A stretch of 64,000 bases of DNA from SIG480 sp045636865 (GCA_045636865.1 JAZTYJ010000004.1:1-64000), one strand, 5' to 3'. Counted from the first letter of the stretch, positions 16,538 through 26,277 are shown. Numbers and translations are program-made. The notes: generated by a model from the letters alone, not told the origin.

Positions 16538-17665
16538 ATGACAGATATATATTTTGTCCGCCACGCAGAATCCTTCGGAAACCTCTCGCGCCGTGCATAC
16601 GGATGGTATGACGGAATACTCACGCCGAAAGGATATGCACAGATAGAAAAGCTGCGCGAGCGGTTTGAAGGCATACATATCGACGAAGTTTATTCAAGCG
16701 ACCTTTTAAGAACCTGCGAAACGGCAAAAGCAATTTATGAGCCGAAGGGGCTGACTCTCAAAAAAGAGCCGGCATTCCGCGAAATTTCGCTCGGAGCGTG
16801 GGAGGACAGACCGTGGGGTGAGCTTCTCCCCAAATATAAGGAGGCGTATGAGGCGTGGGTTAAGGCGCCACTCAATTTTTATGTTGAGGGAAGCGAAACC
16901 TATGCAGAGGTCTATGCGCGCGCAAGAGAAGCGCTTGAAAAGATCGTGTCGGAAAATGAAGGCAAAAGCATAGCAATTGTAAGTCACGGCGCAACCATAC
17001 GTATGCTTATGCACGGACTTAGAAACAACGGTAATCTGGAAAACGTTGCATCCGCAGACTGGGGAGACAATACCTGCATAAGCCATTTCCGCTTTGACGG
17101 AGAAAAATATATTGAGGTTTTCTTAAACTGCAACGACCACCTAAAAACACTCTACGGCTTTGCTGACGGACTTTCGTGGGTGCGTGAGGGCGGCGGAAAA
17201 AACGTCTGGTTCAAAAGCGCGACAAAAGACGACATAGAAAAAATAAAGGAATATCGCATCCTCGGAGAAAAAGAAGTTTTCGGACGCGATACGAAGAATT
17301 TAAAACCGTTTGAAAAGCGGGTTGAACGATTCATAAAAAAAGACGCGGAGAGCATAGTTTTCGGATATCTCCTTGATGAGGAGGTCGGAATCATTGAGCT
17401 TGATATCGCGGCAAATGTTTATCCGAAGGCAGGGCATATCTCGTTTATCTACTTAAAGCCCGAGCATCGCCGCCGCCGCTTCGGTATACAGCTTATAGGA
17501 CACGCTATGAGCAAATACAAAGCTCTTGGCAGAAGGCATTTGAGCATCCGCGTTGCAGAAACGAATACCGCGGCATATGAGTTTTATAAAAAGTACGGGT
17601 TCTACGAAATCTTCAGAGAGAATGACGGCGGAATTATCCAGCGCGTTATGCTACTCGATATATAA
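16538..17665 (+). CDS. Histidine phosphatase - GNAT acetyltransferase fusion
   Basis: A 375-residue two-domain protein. Residues 1-205 are a histidine-phosphatase (phosphoglycerate-mutase-like) domain with the phospho-acceptor motif FVRHAES, VYSSDLLRTCETA and the second catalytic motif VSHGATIRML. Residues 225-375 are a GNAT N-acetyltransferase domain with the acetyl-CoA loop HRRRRFGIQL and the NTAAYEFYKKYGFYE end typical of the family. Catalytic histidines are present, so both halves may be active. Substrates are unknown. It starts 19 bases after the PyrF-like gene behind AGGAGG and leads 15 bases into the flippase gene, suggesting one transcript. Confidence 0.85.
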   Translation: MTDIYFVRHAESFGNLSRRAYGWYDGILTPKGYAQIEKLRERFEGIHIDEVYSSDLLRTCETAKAIYEPKGLTLKKEPAFREISLGAWEDRPWGELLPKYKEAYEAWVKAPLNFYVEGSETYAEVYARAREALEKIVSENEGKSIAIVSHGATIRMLMHGLRNNGNLENVASADWGDNTCISHFRFDGEKYIEVFLNCNDHLKTLYGFADGLSWVREGGGKNVWFKSATKDDIEKIKEYRILGEKEVFGRDTKNLKPFEKRVERFIKKDAESIVFGYLLDEEVGIIELDIAANVYPKAGHISFIYLKPEHRRRRFGIQLIGHAMSKYKALGRRHLSIRVAETNTAAYEFYKKYGFYEIFRENDGGIIQRVMLLDI

Positions 17666-17680
17666 CAGGGAGTGAAAAAC

Positions 17681-19282
17681 TTGGCAGAGAAAAAAGGCGT
17701 GTCGTTTGTTCGCGGCGCATTGATTCTTGCAATTGCAAGTGTTATGGTAAAGGTCATCGGTGCGGTATTTCGCATACCGCTTACAAACCTCGTCGGGGAA
17801 TACACGATGGGGCTTTACAGTATGGCGTATCGCTACTATTCGATTCTTTTGACGATAGCAACGGCAGGTATACCGATAGCCATATCGAAAATGATTTCCG
17901 AAAGCCGCGCACTCGGAAAGACAAGAGAAACAAACAAGATTTTTAAAACGGCAATCTCGCTTTGCATCACAATCGGTGCGGTGGGAATGATTGTGCTCAT
18001 TCTCTTTGCAAAGCCGCTTGCCCTTGCTACAAATGACATAAACGCATCTCCGAGCATACTTGCGCTCGCTCCTGCAGTTTTGTTTATGGCGGTAACTGCG
18101 GGATTTCGCGGGTACTTTCAGGGGCACGAAAATATGCTCCCGACAGCGCTTTCGCAGATAATTGAAGCGCTCTCAAGACTTCTCATAGGTCTTGCTCTTG
18201 CATATGCTCTTCTTTCAGCGGGCTTTTTGGAGAAGTATATTTCATCGGGCATAATCCTTGGCATAACAACAGGCACGGTGCTCACCGTAATTCTTATGCT
18301 CGTCTTTGCCTCAAGAACAAAAAGGCGCGAGGAAAAGCTTCCCGATGGAGGCGGCGAGGTCAGAAAGAGCTCCGAGATTCTGTCGGCTCTTTTGAAAATT
18401 GCAGTTCCCGTAACGTTTGGCTCACTCGTTATGAACCTCACAAGCACGATAGATATGTTCCTTATAACAAACTGTCTTGCAGGCATCGGATACAGCAGCG
18501 AGGAGACAACATCGCTTTTCGGAATATACGAAAATTATGCGCTGCCGCTGTTTAACCTCGTTCCGTCAATAATCATATCTTTAAACGTAAGCGTAACGCC
18601 GACGATTTCTGCGGCATTTGCGCGCCGCGATATGGAAAAGCTCCACGAAACCTTGCTTTCTGCGTTGCGTATAGTTATAATCTTTACGCTTCCTGCATCA
18701 GTTGGAATATCTGTTTTGTCAAAGCCGATTCTTTCAATTCTTTATTCGTCGGCATCAGACGTTGCGATAGCTGCGCCCGTGCTCTCAATCCTTGGAATAG
18801 CTTCATTTTTCCTCTGTGCATCATCGCTCACTTCAACCTCGATGCAGGCTCTCGGACATGCGACACTTCCGCTTATAACGATGTTCTGCGGGGCAGTTGC
18901 AAAGATTGTTGCAAACTACTTCCTCATAGGAATCCCCGGAGTTGAGCTTTGCGGTGCGGCGATAGGAACAGTAATTTGCTATGTTATCATAACTGTTTTA
19001 AATATGATATTCCTCTCACGCCTTGTAAAATTCAGACCGAAGCTTATCGACACATATCTTCGTCCGCTGATTTCGTGTGCGCTTATGGGCGTTGCGGTCT
19101 GGGGAGTATATAAAGTTTTGCTTCCGTTTGTCGGCAACATTATTTCGGTTGCAGGTTCAATCGGCGTCGGAGTCGTTGTGTATTTTGCGGCAATGATAAT
19201 CTTCAAAGGAATAAAGAAAGAAGATATACTGGCACTTCCGAAAGGCGAAAAAATCGCCTCAAAGCTTTTTCGTGAAAAATAG
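17681..19282 (+). CDS. MOP-superfamily flippase, SpoVB/MurJ-like
   Basis: Polytopic membrane protein of 533 residues with about 14 predicted helices, belonging to the polysaccharide/lipid flippase group that includes SpoVB and MurJ-like lipid II flippases. The N-terminus (GALILAIASVMVKVIGAVFR, then IPLTNLVG) and the AISKMISESRALG segment after helix 2 are characteristic. TTG 17681 is favoured because GGGAG lies about eight bases upstream; the GTG at 17672 would overlap that site. It likely carries undecaprenyl-linked cell-wall or spore-cortex precursors. It is the last gene of the run from 15682 and ends at a shared terminator. Confidence 0.85.
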   Translation: MAEKKGVSFVRGALILAIASVMVKVIGAVFRIPLTNLVGEYTMGLYSMAYRYYSILLTIATAGIPIAISKMISESRALGKTRETNKIFKTAISLCITIGAVGMIVLILFAKPLALATNDINASPSILALAPAVLFMAVTAGFRGYFQGHENMLPTALSQIIEALSRLLIGLALAYALLSAGFLEKYISSGIILGITTGTVLTVILMLVFASRTKRREEKLPDGGGEVRKSSEILSALLKIAVPVTFGSLVMNLTSTIDMFLITNCLAGIGYSSEETTSLFGIYENYALPLFNLVPSIIISLNVSVTPTISAAFARRDMEKLHETLLSALRIVIIFTLPASVGISVLSKPILSILYSSASDVAIAAPVLSILGIASFFLCASSLTSTSMQALGHATLPLITMFCGAVAKIVANYFLIGIPGVELCGAAIGTVICYVIITVLNMIFLSRLVKFRPKLIDTYLRPLISCALMGVAVWGVYKVLLPFVGNIISVAGSIGVGVVVYFAAMIIFKGIKKEDILALPKGEKIASKLFREK

Positions 19283-19287
19283 AATAT

Positions 19288-19322
19288 AAAAACAGCAGAT
19301 GCTTTTGCATCTGCTGTTTTGT
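19288..19322. terminator. Bidirectional terminator, flippase / ABC exporter
   Basis: Stem AAAACAGCAGATGC/GCATCTGCTGTTTT with a TTTT loop and T-runs on both strands between convergent genes. Confidence 0.9.
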
Positions 19323-19323
19323 G

Positions 19324-21069
19324 CTATTCTGCGCTGTACAGCTTATAAAGCTCGCTGTACATACCGCCCTTTTGCATAAGCTCGGTGTGCGAGCCGCGCT
19401 CGACTATACCGTCATCCGTAAGAACAAGGATTATATCAGCATTCTTTATTGTAGTAAGTCGATGGGCAATAGTGAGAGTTGTTCTGCCCTTTGCAAGAAG
19501 CTTCAAAGACTCCTGAACAAGTCTTTCGCTTTCGTTGTCAAGCGCGCTTGTTGCCTCGTCAAGAATGAGAATCGGCGGATTTTTGAGGAATACGCGAGCG
19601 ATGCTTATTCTCTGTTTCTGACCGCCCGAGAGTTTTATACCGCGCTCACCGACAAACGTGTTATATCCGTCGGGAAGCTCGCAGATAAACTCGTGCGCGC
19701 CTGCAAGACGTGCGGCGTTTTCTATCTCCTCTTTTGATGCGCCGGGAAGTCCGTACTCGATGTTTTCATAAACTGTTCCCGAGAAGAGATAAACGTCCTG
19801 CTGAACTATACCTATCTGATTGCGGAGTGATTCGGTGGTAACAGTCCTTACATCATATCCGTCAACTGAAAGAACACCGCTTGTAACGTCATAAAAACGC
19901 GAGATCAGGTTGCAGATGGTCGTTTTTCCGGCTCCTGACGGACCAACAAGTGCTACGTTCTCACCCGGCCTTATACAGAGATCCAGCTCCGAAAGAACAA
20001 ACTTTGTGTCCTCCGTGTAGCGGAAGGAGACGTTGTCAAACGTGATTTCGCCCGAAACGGGAGGAAGAACGGTTGCACCTTCCGAATCCTCTATGTCAAC
20101 AGGCTCGTCGATTATCTCGACAAAACGCTCAATTCCCGTCATACCGCGCTGAAATTGCTCCGTGAACTCGACGATTCTGCGGATGGAGGTAAGTAAGGTA
20201 GTAACATAAAGAAGATACGCGACAAGCTCACCCGGGGTAATCTTTCCGTCCATCATAAAGAATGCGCCGGCAATTACAACAACGATATACATAAGTCCGT
20301 CAAAGAAACGTGTTGAGCTGTGAAAACCTGCCATATAGCGATAGCTTTCCTTTTTTGTTTCGAGAAATCTCGCGTTGCCCTTTTCAAACTTCTTCTCCTC
20401 AATTGCTTCGTTTGCAAATGATTTTACAACACGTATGCCAAGCAGAGAGTCCTCAACCTGCGAATTTATCTCGCCAAGCTCTACACGGTTGCGCTTGAAG
20501 GTGTCGCGCATCTTTCCGCGGAAATGCTTTGTGAAGACAAACATAAAAGGGAAAATGGCAAAAATAATGAGTGTGAGAGGGATGTTCATCGAGCAGAGGA
20601 TAATAAACGATGCAATTATCTTTACCCCCGCAATGAAAAACTCCTCGGGACAATGGTGTGAAAACTCGGTTATGTCAAACAAATCGCTTGTGATTCGTGA
20701 CATAAGCTGACCGACCTTTGCATCGCTGTAGAACGAATACGAAAGCTTCTGGAACTTTGCAAACAGGTCGCGTCGCATATCCGCCTCGATTTTTGCGCCC
20801 ATAACGTGACCTGCATTCTGCATATAGTAGTGAGCAAAAACGTCAACCACGCGTAGTGCGATATACAGAACTCCTGCGATTAAAACCGCGCTCACGGTGA
20901 GGTTTCCGATATCCTCAAGAGCGGTGTCCGTGATATAGCGGACAATAAGCGGAAGGACAATGTCACAAGCCGTCGTGAGCATAGCACAGAAAAGGTCGAG
21001 GCAGAGAATGAGCCTGTAATTCTTAAAATACGGAATAAAGCGCGAGAGCAAGTGTCTTGTGTTTTTCAT
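19324..21069 (-). CDS. ABC transporter, fused permease and ATPase (exporter type)
   Basis: A 581-residue half-transporter of the MsbA/MdlB/BmrA type. Six membrane helices occupy about residues 1-310, with the ABC exporter features GQLMSRITSDL and VRVVKSFANE-like coupling segments. The ATPase follows: Walker A GPSGAGKTT, signature LSGGQKQR, Walker B ILILDEATS, H-loop TIAHRL. It should work as a homodimer or with a partner to export a lipid, peptide or drug. ATG 21069 directly follows the stop of the DUF4430 lipoprotein (taaATG), so the two are translationally coupled. Substrate unknown. Confidence 0.9.
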   Translation of the reverse strand: MKNTRHLLSRFIPYFKNYRLILCLDLFCAMLTTACDIVLPLIVRYITDTALEDIGNLTVSAVLIAGVLYIALRVVDVFAHYYMQNAGHVMGAKIEADMRRDLFAKFQKLSYSFYSDAKVGQLMSRITSDLFDITEFSHHCPEEFFIAGVKIIASFIILCSMNIPLTLIIFAIFPFMFVFTKHFRGKMRDTFKRNRVELGEINSQVEDSLLGIRVVKSFANEAIEEKKFEKGNARFLETKKESYRYMAGFHSSTRFFDGLMYIVVVIAGAFFMMDGKITPGELVAYLLYVTTLLTSIRRIVEFTEQFQRGMTGIERFVEIIDEPVDIEDSEGATVLPPVSGEITFDNVSFRYTEDTKFVLSELDLCIRPGENVALVGPSGAGKTTICNLISRFYDVTSGVLSVDGYDVRTVTTESLRNQIGIVQQDVYLFSGTVYENIEYGLPGASKEEIENAARLAGAHEFICELPDGYNTFVGERGIKLSGGQKQRISIARVFLKNPPILILDEATSALDNESERLVQESLKLLAKGRTTLTIAHRLTTIKNADIILVLTDDGIVERGSHTELMQKGGMYSELYKLYSAE

Positions 21070-21531
21070 TTACTCAGTCCTTGTGAAATCCTCTATGAAG
21101 ATAAAGAGGATTTCATCACCTTCTGTAAGTTTATATTCTGAAGCCGCAGTTGTCGGCAGTTCACCATTTACGTAGTAGCTCCAGCCCGAATAGTCGTCAG
21201 GCTCAAGGCGGTAGAGGTTTGCGATTGCTCTTATGTACTTGTTCTTTTTTGAGCTTCCGGTTGAAAAGTCGTAGTGTATGTTGTCCTTCTGAAGCTCGCG
21301 GATGAGAACGTCAAAAACGGTTTCACCCTCTGCAAAGAGAACCTCGCGCTTTGCGATGACCTTTCCGTCATCGGGGAGATAAGAAAGTTCTGCGTTTGAA
21401 AGCTTGCCGCTTTCTATAGCTTCGGTGCAGTCGACCTCAAGCATACATGGTGTGTCCGGAGTTTTCTCCGCGCAAGAAGCAAGCGCAAAAAGTGAAATCA
21501 GAGCGAGAATAAGTGCAATAAACTTTTTCAT
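21070..21531 (-). CDS. DUF4430 (transcobalamin-like) lipoprotein, third copy
   Basis: A 153-residue lipoprotein: signal ALISLFALASC (lipobox LASC, Cys about residue 20), then one DUF4430 domain with ETVFDVLIRELQ and YSGWSYYVNGELPT. Over the domain it closely parallels the riboswitch-controlled lipoprotein at 7857-8543, including a VDC(S/T)(K/E)A start and L-P-(E/D)-DGK, but it lacks the acidic linker. Its ATG overlaps the stop of the upstream amino-acid permease (ATGA), and its own stop abuts the ABC exporter start. I see no cobalamin aptamer in front of this operon. It may bind cobalamin or another small ligand; the role is unproven. Confidence 0.75.
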   Translation of the reverse strand: MKKFIALILALISLFALASCAEKTPDTPCMLEVDCTEAIESGKLSNAELSYLPDDGKVIAKREVLFAEGETVFDVLIRELQKDNIHYDFSTGSSKKNKYIRAIANLYRLEPDDYSGWSYYVNGELPTTAASEYKLTEGDEILFIFIEDFTRTE

Positions 21532-22928
21532 TTTAATCTACCTTCCTTTTTGGGATTTTTAAATACAACACCTAGTATCATAACTGCGCCGAATATGATG
21601 AGATACCAGATGCATTCTTCCTTATGAGCGAGAACAGTCGCATAAATCATAAATGCCGAAGACAGAACCGCAAGCGACGGAATGAGAAAACGCTTTATAA
21701 ACCCGAGATCTTTTGCTTTTATCATCCACGAAATGAAAATCGGGATATAGAGCGCGTAAGTTGTGAGAATCGGAAGCTCTGTCGGGTCAAAGACAAGAAT
21801 GCCCGTCCACGTGCGCGCAAGATTTGAAAAGAAGAAATAAACGAACAGGAAAACACAGCACAAAAGACCGAAAACCGCAGAGTTTGCCGACATATTTGTG
21901 TTTTTGTCGACTTCGCCGAAAATTTCGGGACGAGGGCCTTCACCGCGTGCGGAGAGGGAATAGATGCCGCGCGAGCACCCAAGCATAATTCCGTTGAGTG
22001 TTCCGAGGCACGATATCGCAACGAAGAGATTTAAAACGTTTCCGAAAACGTTTCCGAAAAGGTGGATGAACGAAATCGTTGTTCCATGGCGGATGAGCTC
22101 ATCGCTCGTTGCGGCACCGGCAACACCGACAAAGTAGAGAACGTATACGAAAATAACGATAAGTGAACCGCCGATAAGCGCAATCGGGAGATTTTTCTTT
22201 GCATTTTTAAGCTCTGCGTTTATGGATGTTGCGATAATCCAGCCGTCGTATGCAAAAGCCGTCGCACAGACAGACGCGAGAAACGGATTTTGCGAAAGCG
22301 CACCGACCTCGGCGACGTTTGAGAAGTTGTTGGAGAGTCCACCCGTAACGAGACCGTAGATGATTCCGCCAACTGCCATAAGAAGAAGCGGAATGAGCTT
22401 TATAACCGTTGTGCCGACCTGAAGGCGTCCTGCAAGACGCGGAGAGAGTGTGTTTATCGCAAACGAGAGAACGAAATACAAAAGCGTGAGTACCATACAC
22501 TCGGGACCGAGATAAATTCCGCCCTCCGCCGCCGGTATAAGAAGAGGAAGATCAGGGTTTACGGAAACTAAAAATGCGAGAGTGTATCTCGCTGACAGCC
22601 ACGCAAGAGCCATAGTGAGAGCAGGGTAGTAAAGCGTTGTTACAAACCAGCCTGTTAAGTAGGCATAGGTTTTTCCCATTGTAGCCTCGGCGTAAGCGAT
22701 GAGACCGTTAACGTTTTCATATTTCTGCGCCATCTGTGCAAAGGCAAGAACGCAGAACAGCATAACAAGACCGCCTGCAATCCACGCAAAAATGCCCGTT
22801 TTCATATCGCCGCCGGTCTTTTCCATAATTTCCTGTGCCTTGAAGAAAACACCGCTGCCCATAACGATGCCGACTACCATACATATCGCGGTGAAAAGAC
22901 CGTATCTCTTTTCAAATTTGTTATCCAT
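21528..22928 (-). CDS. APC-superfamily amino acid permease
   Basis: Integral membrane protein of 466 residues with about 12 helices. The N-terminus FTAICMVVGIVMGSGVFFKA carries the Gly-rich helix-1 motif of amino acid/polyamine/organocation permeases, and helix 6 has VCATAFAYDGWIIATSINAE. This pattern is close to the LAT/SteT-type exchangers. ATG 22928 is preferred over the preceding in-frame TTG because AAGGAG is correctly spaced for it. It is the first gene of a coupled three-gene operon with the DUF4430 lipoprotein and the ABC exporter. Substrate not assignable. Confidence 0.9.
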   Translation of the reverse strand: MDNKFEKRYGLFTAICMVVGIVMGSGVFFKAQEIMEKTGGDMKTGIFAWIAGGLVMLFCVLAFAQMAQKYENVNGLIAYAEATMGKTYAYLTGWFVTTLYYPALTMALAWLSARYTLAFLVSVNPDLPLLIPAAEGGIYLGPECMVLTLLYFVLSFAINTLSPRLAGRLQVGTTVIKLIPLLLMAVGGIIYGLVTGGLSNNFSNVAEVGALSQNPFLASVCATAFAYDGWIIATSINAELKNAKKNLPIALIGGSLIVIFVYVLYFVGVAGAATSDELIRHGTTISFIHLFGNVFGNVLNLFVAISCLGTLNGIMLGCSRGIYSLSARGEGPRPEIFGEVDKNTNMSANSAVFGLLCCVFLFVYFFFSNLARTWTGILVFDPTELPILTTYALYIPIFISWMIKAKDLGFIKRFLIPSLAVLSSAFMIYATVLAHKEECIWYLIIFGAVMILGVVFKNPKKEGRLK

Positions 22929-22958
22929 CAAAAAACTCCTTAAAAAATATACAAAATT

Positions 22959-22987
22959 ATTATATCACAAAAGCAAAATGAAATCAA
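22959..22987 (-). promoter_or_regulatory. Promoter of the permease-DUF4430-ABC operon
   Basis: On the - strand, TTGATT (22982-22987), 17-bp spacer, TATAAT (22959-22964). The leader is only about 25 bases, too short for a riboswitch. Confidence 0.75.
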
Positions 22988-23150
22988 AAAAATTTGAGAG
23001 CATATGTGCAAAAACAACCATATTCAGCTGTTGGCATATTCTCAATTGTGGAATATAGTATAAAAAAATAGAACGACGGCACTTTTTAAATGTATAAAGT
23101 CGTGATATAATCAAAGAAGATAATGTTTGATTATAAAAAGGAATGGTATT

Positions 23151-24521
23151 ATGAAAGAACAGTTTATGGCAGGTGTCGGCAGAGCAAGGATTACTCCGCC
23201 GCTTGGAACGTTGCTTTACGGTTATGCGTTTAAGCGGGTTGCAACGAAAGTTAATGACGATCTCAACGTTACTGCGCTTGCGGTAAAACAGGGGGATCTT
23301 GCGGCAATTATCATAAGTGCGGATGTCGTATCCATAGGCGTAGAGCTTGGCGACAGGCTTCGTGCTATGATTTCCAAAGAGACGGAAATTTCTGCAAAAA
23401 ACATTTCAATATCTGCAATACATACCCACTCGGGTCCTGCGATAAAAACCTCAAAGGGATGGGGGAATGCGGACGAGTCATTTATAAATGAGATATTTAT
23501 TCCGCAGACAATTGTTGCGGCAAAACGCGCGGTTGAGTCATTAGTTCCAGCAGTTATGGGTGTCGGCACAACGCACAGTGAAGTCGGCGTAAACAGAAGA
23601 GAGATGACGCAGGATGGAAAGATTATTTTAGGTCAGAACCCGTATGGAATTTTTGACCCTACGATGACAGTAGTAAGCTTTAAGGGACTTGACGGTGCGC
23701 CGATAGCGAATATGGTTCACTATGCCGCCCACGGTACAGCTGCAGGAAGAAATGTTGAAATCACACGCGACTGGCCCGGCGTTATGATAGACAGAATGGA
23801 AAACGAGACAGGGGCGACAACGCTCTTCTTCAATGGCTCGGAGGGAGATTCGGGCCCACGACTCTCAAACGGTCAGACAACGGGCGATACGGAAGACTGG
23901 ACAAAGACGGATAAGCCGACAGGCGACATTCGCTACGTTTATGAAATCGGAAGTGTTGCGGCGGTTGATGCTGTTCGCGCATACAAGAGCATAAAGGAGT
24001 ATTCAGAAGTTGAATTTAAGGCAGAGAGCGATATCCTGCGTCTTCCGTATGATCCGCAGTGGACACAGGAACAGGCGGAGGCGAGACTTTCGGAGCTTGA
24101 TGCAAAGGATAAGCTTATTGAAGTTGAAAACCGCGAATATGCAAAGGTTGCGACTATTGTAGATATGTATAAAAGTGGTATTCCTTTTGATACTCATATG
24201 GAAATTGAGCAGACAATTTTTGCGTTCAACTCCGTTGCTTTTGTCCCTTTCCATTTTGAATTTTTCAGTGAAATCGGACTTCGTATGAGAAAGTACAGCC
24301 CGTTTGCATACACGCTCTGTGTCTGCAACACAAACGGCTCAAACTTTTATTTGCCAAGCAGCGATCAGTTTGTACGCGGCGGATATGAAATTGATATTTT
24401 CCGTTTGGCGAATGTTTATAAATTGATTGATGATACGGATACCGTAATCATAAACGAAAATATGAGAATTTTAAATAAACTGCAGCCATTTAAAGTTCAG
24501 GAAAAACAGCGCTACGTATGA
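23151..24521 (+). CDS. Neutral/alkaline ceramidase-like hydrolase (N-terminal-domain family)
   Basis: A 456-residue protein with the neutral-ceramidase-type N-terminal fold: GVGRARITPPLG at the start, AIHTHSGPA with the metal-binding histidines, VHYAAHGTAAGRNVEITRDW and FFNGSEGDSGP. Characterised ceramidases cut the amide of ceramide, but many short bacterial relatives lack the C-terminal domain and have unknown substrates. No signal peptide is seen, so it should act in the cytoplasm, unlike secreted ceramidases. ATG 23151 follows AAGGAATGG. It opens a six-gene operon with two putative glycosidases, pointing to breakdown of a glycoconjugate. A TATAAT at 23106-23111 may be its -10; its -35 is weak. 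Confidence 0.75.
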   Translation: MKEQFMAGVGRARITPPLGTLLYGYAFKRVATKVNDDLNVTALAVKQGDLAAIIISADVVSIGVELGDRLRAMISKETEISAKNISISAIHTHSGPAIKTSKGWGNADESFINEIFIPQTIVAAKRAVESLVPAVMGVGTTHSEVGVNRREMTQDGKIILGQNPYGIFDPTMTVVSFKGLDGAPIANMVHYAAHGTAAGRNVEITRDWPGVMIDRMENETGATTLFFNGSEGDSGPRLSNGQTTGDTEDWTKTDKPTGDIRYVYEIGSVAAVDAVRAYKSIKEYSEVEFKAESDILRLPYDPQWTQEQAEARLSELDAKDKLIEVENREYAKVATIVDMYKSGIPFDTHMEIEQTIFAFNSVAFVPFHFEFFSEIGLRMRKYSPFAYTLCVCNTNGSNFYLPSSDQFVRGGYEIDIFRLANVYKLIDDTDTVIINENMRILNKLQPFKVQEKQRYV

Positions 24522-24537
24522 TGAAGGAGGTCTTTAT

Positions 24538-26277
24538 ATGAAATTTTTCCACGTCTATGATGAACGCTATTATGAAGGGCTTGTAAAAAACAACCTCATC
24601 AACGAGGACACGGGATATAAGCTTATGAACGTATTCCGTATGCCCGATGATAAACACTTCAATACCATTGCGAAAAAGGGCAGCAAGCTTCATTCCCTTA
24701 TAAAAGAAAATAAAACTCCGTTCTATGTCGACAGAATCGCAGGCGGAACGTGGTTCCGCAGGTGGGACTACGACAAGGACCTCATCCGTGAATATTCTGA
24801 CATTCTCGGTGAGTGGTTTCTTGGTTTCCAGCATCACGAAAGCGCTTCAAACCGAATCCTTTGCGACTGGGAAGAAATATATACTAAAAGCGGATCTAAA
24901 GGTCCATATGATGTGAAAAAACTCAATGAACTATTTGTTAAAAACGGCGCAGAGTCTCTCTACGGAGGAGTGGGTGATAAGATTACTCTTCTTTCGCATG
25001 GAAACACTGAAGATTATGCACCGTTTAAATATCCCGAAACAGAAGAAGAGATATTTGAAGATCTTCTCAGAATGTATAAAGCCCGCATGGATGACGTTAT
25101 GGGATATATTCTACCCTGCGACAGCTATTATCTTTTGCCGAAGCTTCACGATGAACTCGGTATGCGCTCGTTTATGCCTGAAGTCGGCTGGCAGATTGAA
25201 CAGACGAGAGTTGCCGTAGCGATTGCACGAGGTATTGCAGAAGGGAAGGGCAAACTCTGGGGACTTTACTATGAGCCGTGGTTTGTTGATGAAGAACTCG
25301 GATACACAATTCCGAATTTCAATCGCGAGGTTGAAAACGAGTGGTACCACAATGAACAGAATCCGGTGCCGATTGTTACAAACTCAGGTCCCAACGGAGG
25401 CGCATCAGGTCTCCTTCAGCGAAGAATTTATTATTATGCGCTTATGTCGGGGGCGGATTATATGAGCGAGGAATGGGGACACAACTGCTCATACTTAAGT
25501 AAAAAGACCTTTGAGCTCTCTTCCTACGGTCTTATCAAGAAGGAATTCATCGAGTTTGCACGCGGATACAAGACTGTAAAACCGCATATTCCTTTTGCGA
25601 TCGTTCTTCCTCTTTCATACAAGTGCATTCAGATATGGAACTATGAAAGACCGTATGAATTTGGCAAGCACGCGGATGCATATATGTCGCGTCCGTTTGC
25701 ATCAAAAGAGCGCGGTGAATATATCAATCATATTGAGGATGTCCTCAAGTTCATCTACGCCCGTAACGGAAAAGTTTACGGCAACGAGGGCTTTGTCATG
25801 ACAAACTCCCGCTTCGGCGATTTGTTTGACATCATATACGAGGATGCAAGCGATGAGGTTCTCGGAAAGTACGAAGCTCTTATTGACGCAACGCCTGATG
25901 GCACTTTCGCTACAAAGCGCGGAGGAGATTACAAGATTCTTGGAACCTCCGACTTCGATAAACTTGAGCGCGATATAAGAGCTCTTACCGGAGAGGTTAT
26001 GCCTGTTACGGTTGATAAGCTTCATTGGATTGTTTCAAAGGACGCAAAGGGTCGACGGTTTGTGTCGATCTTCAATAACGAAGGAAATATACGCGACTCA
26101 AAAATCGGCGATACGCTTATCAAAGAAGCTGATGCTCGCGTGAGAGTGTCGTTCAAGGTGGCTGCAGAGCTTTCTCCGATAAAGCTTTCGTCTGACAAGA
26201 TCGCAATAGAAAAAGCAGACGATACTACATATTTTGTTGATATTCCGGCAGCGGGATTTGCAATTTTCGAATATTGA
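24538..26277 (+). CDS. Putative glycoside hydrolase, paralogue A
   Basis: A 579-residue cytoplasmic protein that I do not recognise to a named family. Its layout suggests a TIM-barrel glycosidase: GEWFLGFQHHESASNR, FMPEVGWQ, WGLYYEPW and ADYMSEEWG give conserved acidic residues at strand ends, and residues about 480-579 look like a C-terminal beta-sandwich ending in IPAAGFAIFEY. It is closely similar along its whole length to the gene at 26874. The Glu in MPEVGW and those in SEEWG are candidate catalytic residues, by inference only. AAGGAGG precedes ATG 24538. It sits 16 bases after the ceramidase-like gene, in the same operon. Confidence 0.55.
   Translation: MKFFHVYDERYYEGLVKNNLINEDTGYKLMNVFRMPDDKHFNTIAKKGSKLHSLIKENKTPFYVDRIAGGTWFRRWDYDKDLIREYSDILGEWFLGFQHHESASNRILCDWEEIYTKSGSKGPYDVKKLNELFVKNGAESLYGGVGDKITLLSHGNTEDYAPFKYPETEEEIFEDLLRMYKARMDDVMGYILPCDSYYLLPKLHDELGMRSFMPEVGWQIEQTRVAVAIARGIAEGKGKLWGLYYEPWFVDEELGYTIPNFNREVENEWYHNEQNPVPIVTNSGPNGGASGLLQRRIYYYALMSGADYMSEEWGHNCSYLSKKTFELSSYGLIKKEFIEFARGYKTVKPHIPFAIVLPLSYKCIQIWNYERPYEFGKHADAYMSRPFASKERGEYINHIEDVLKFIYARNGKVYGNEGFVMTNSRFGDLFDIIYEDASDEVLGKYEALIDATPDGTFATKRGGDYKILGTSDFDKLERDIRALTGEVMPVTVDKLHWIVSKDAKGRRFVSIFNNEGNIRDSKIGDTLIKEADARVRVSFKVAAELSPIKLSSDKIAIEKADDTTYFVDIPAAGFAIFEY

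Noticed and set aside
22929..23150. Possible second riboswitch before the DUF4430-containing permease operon
   Set aside because: The - strand promoter sits about 30 bases from the start codon, leaving no room for an aptamer, and no cobalamin-box sequence is present.
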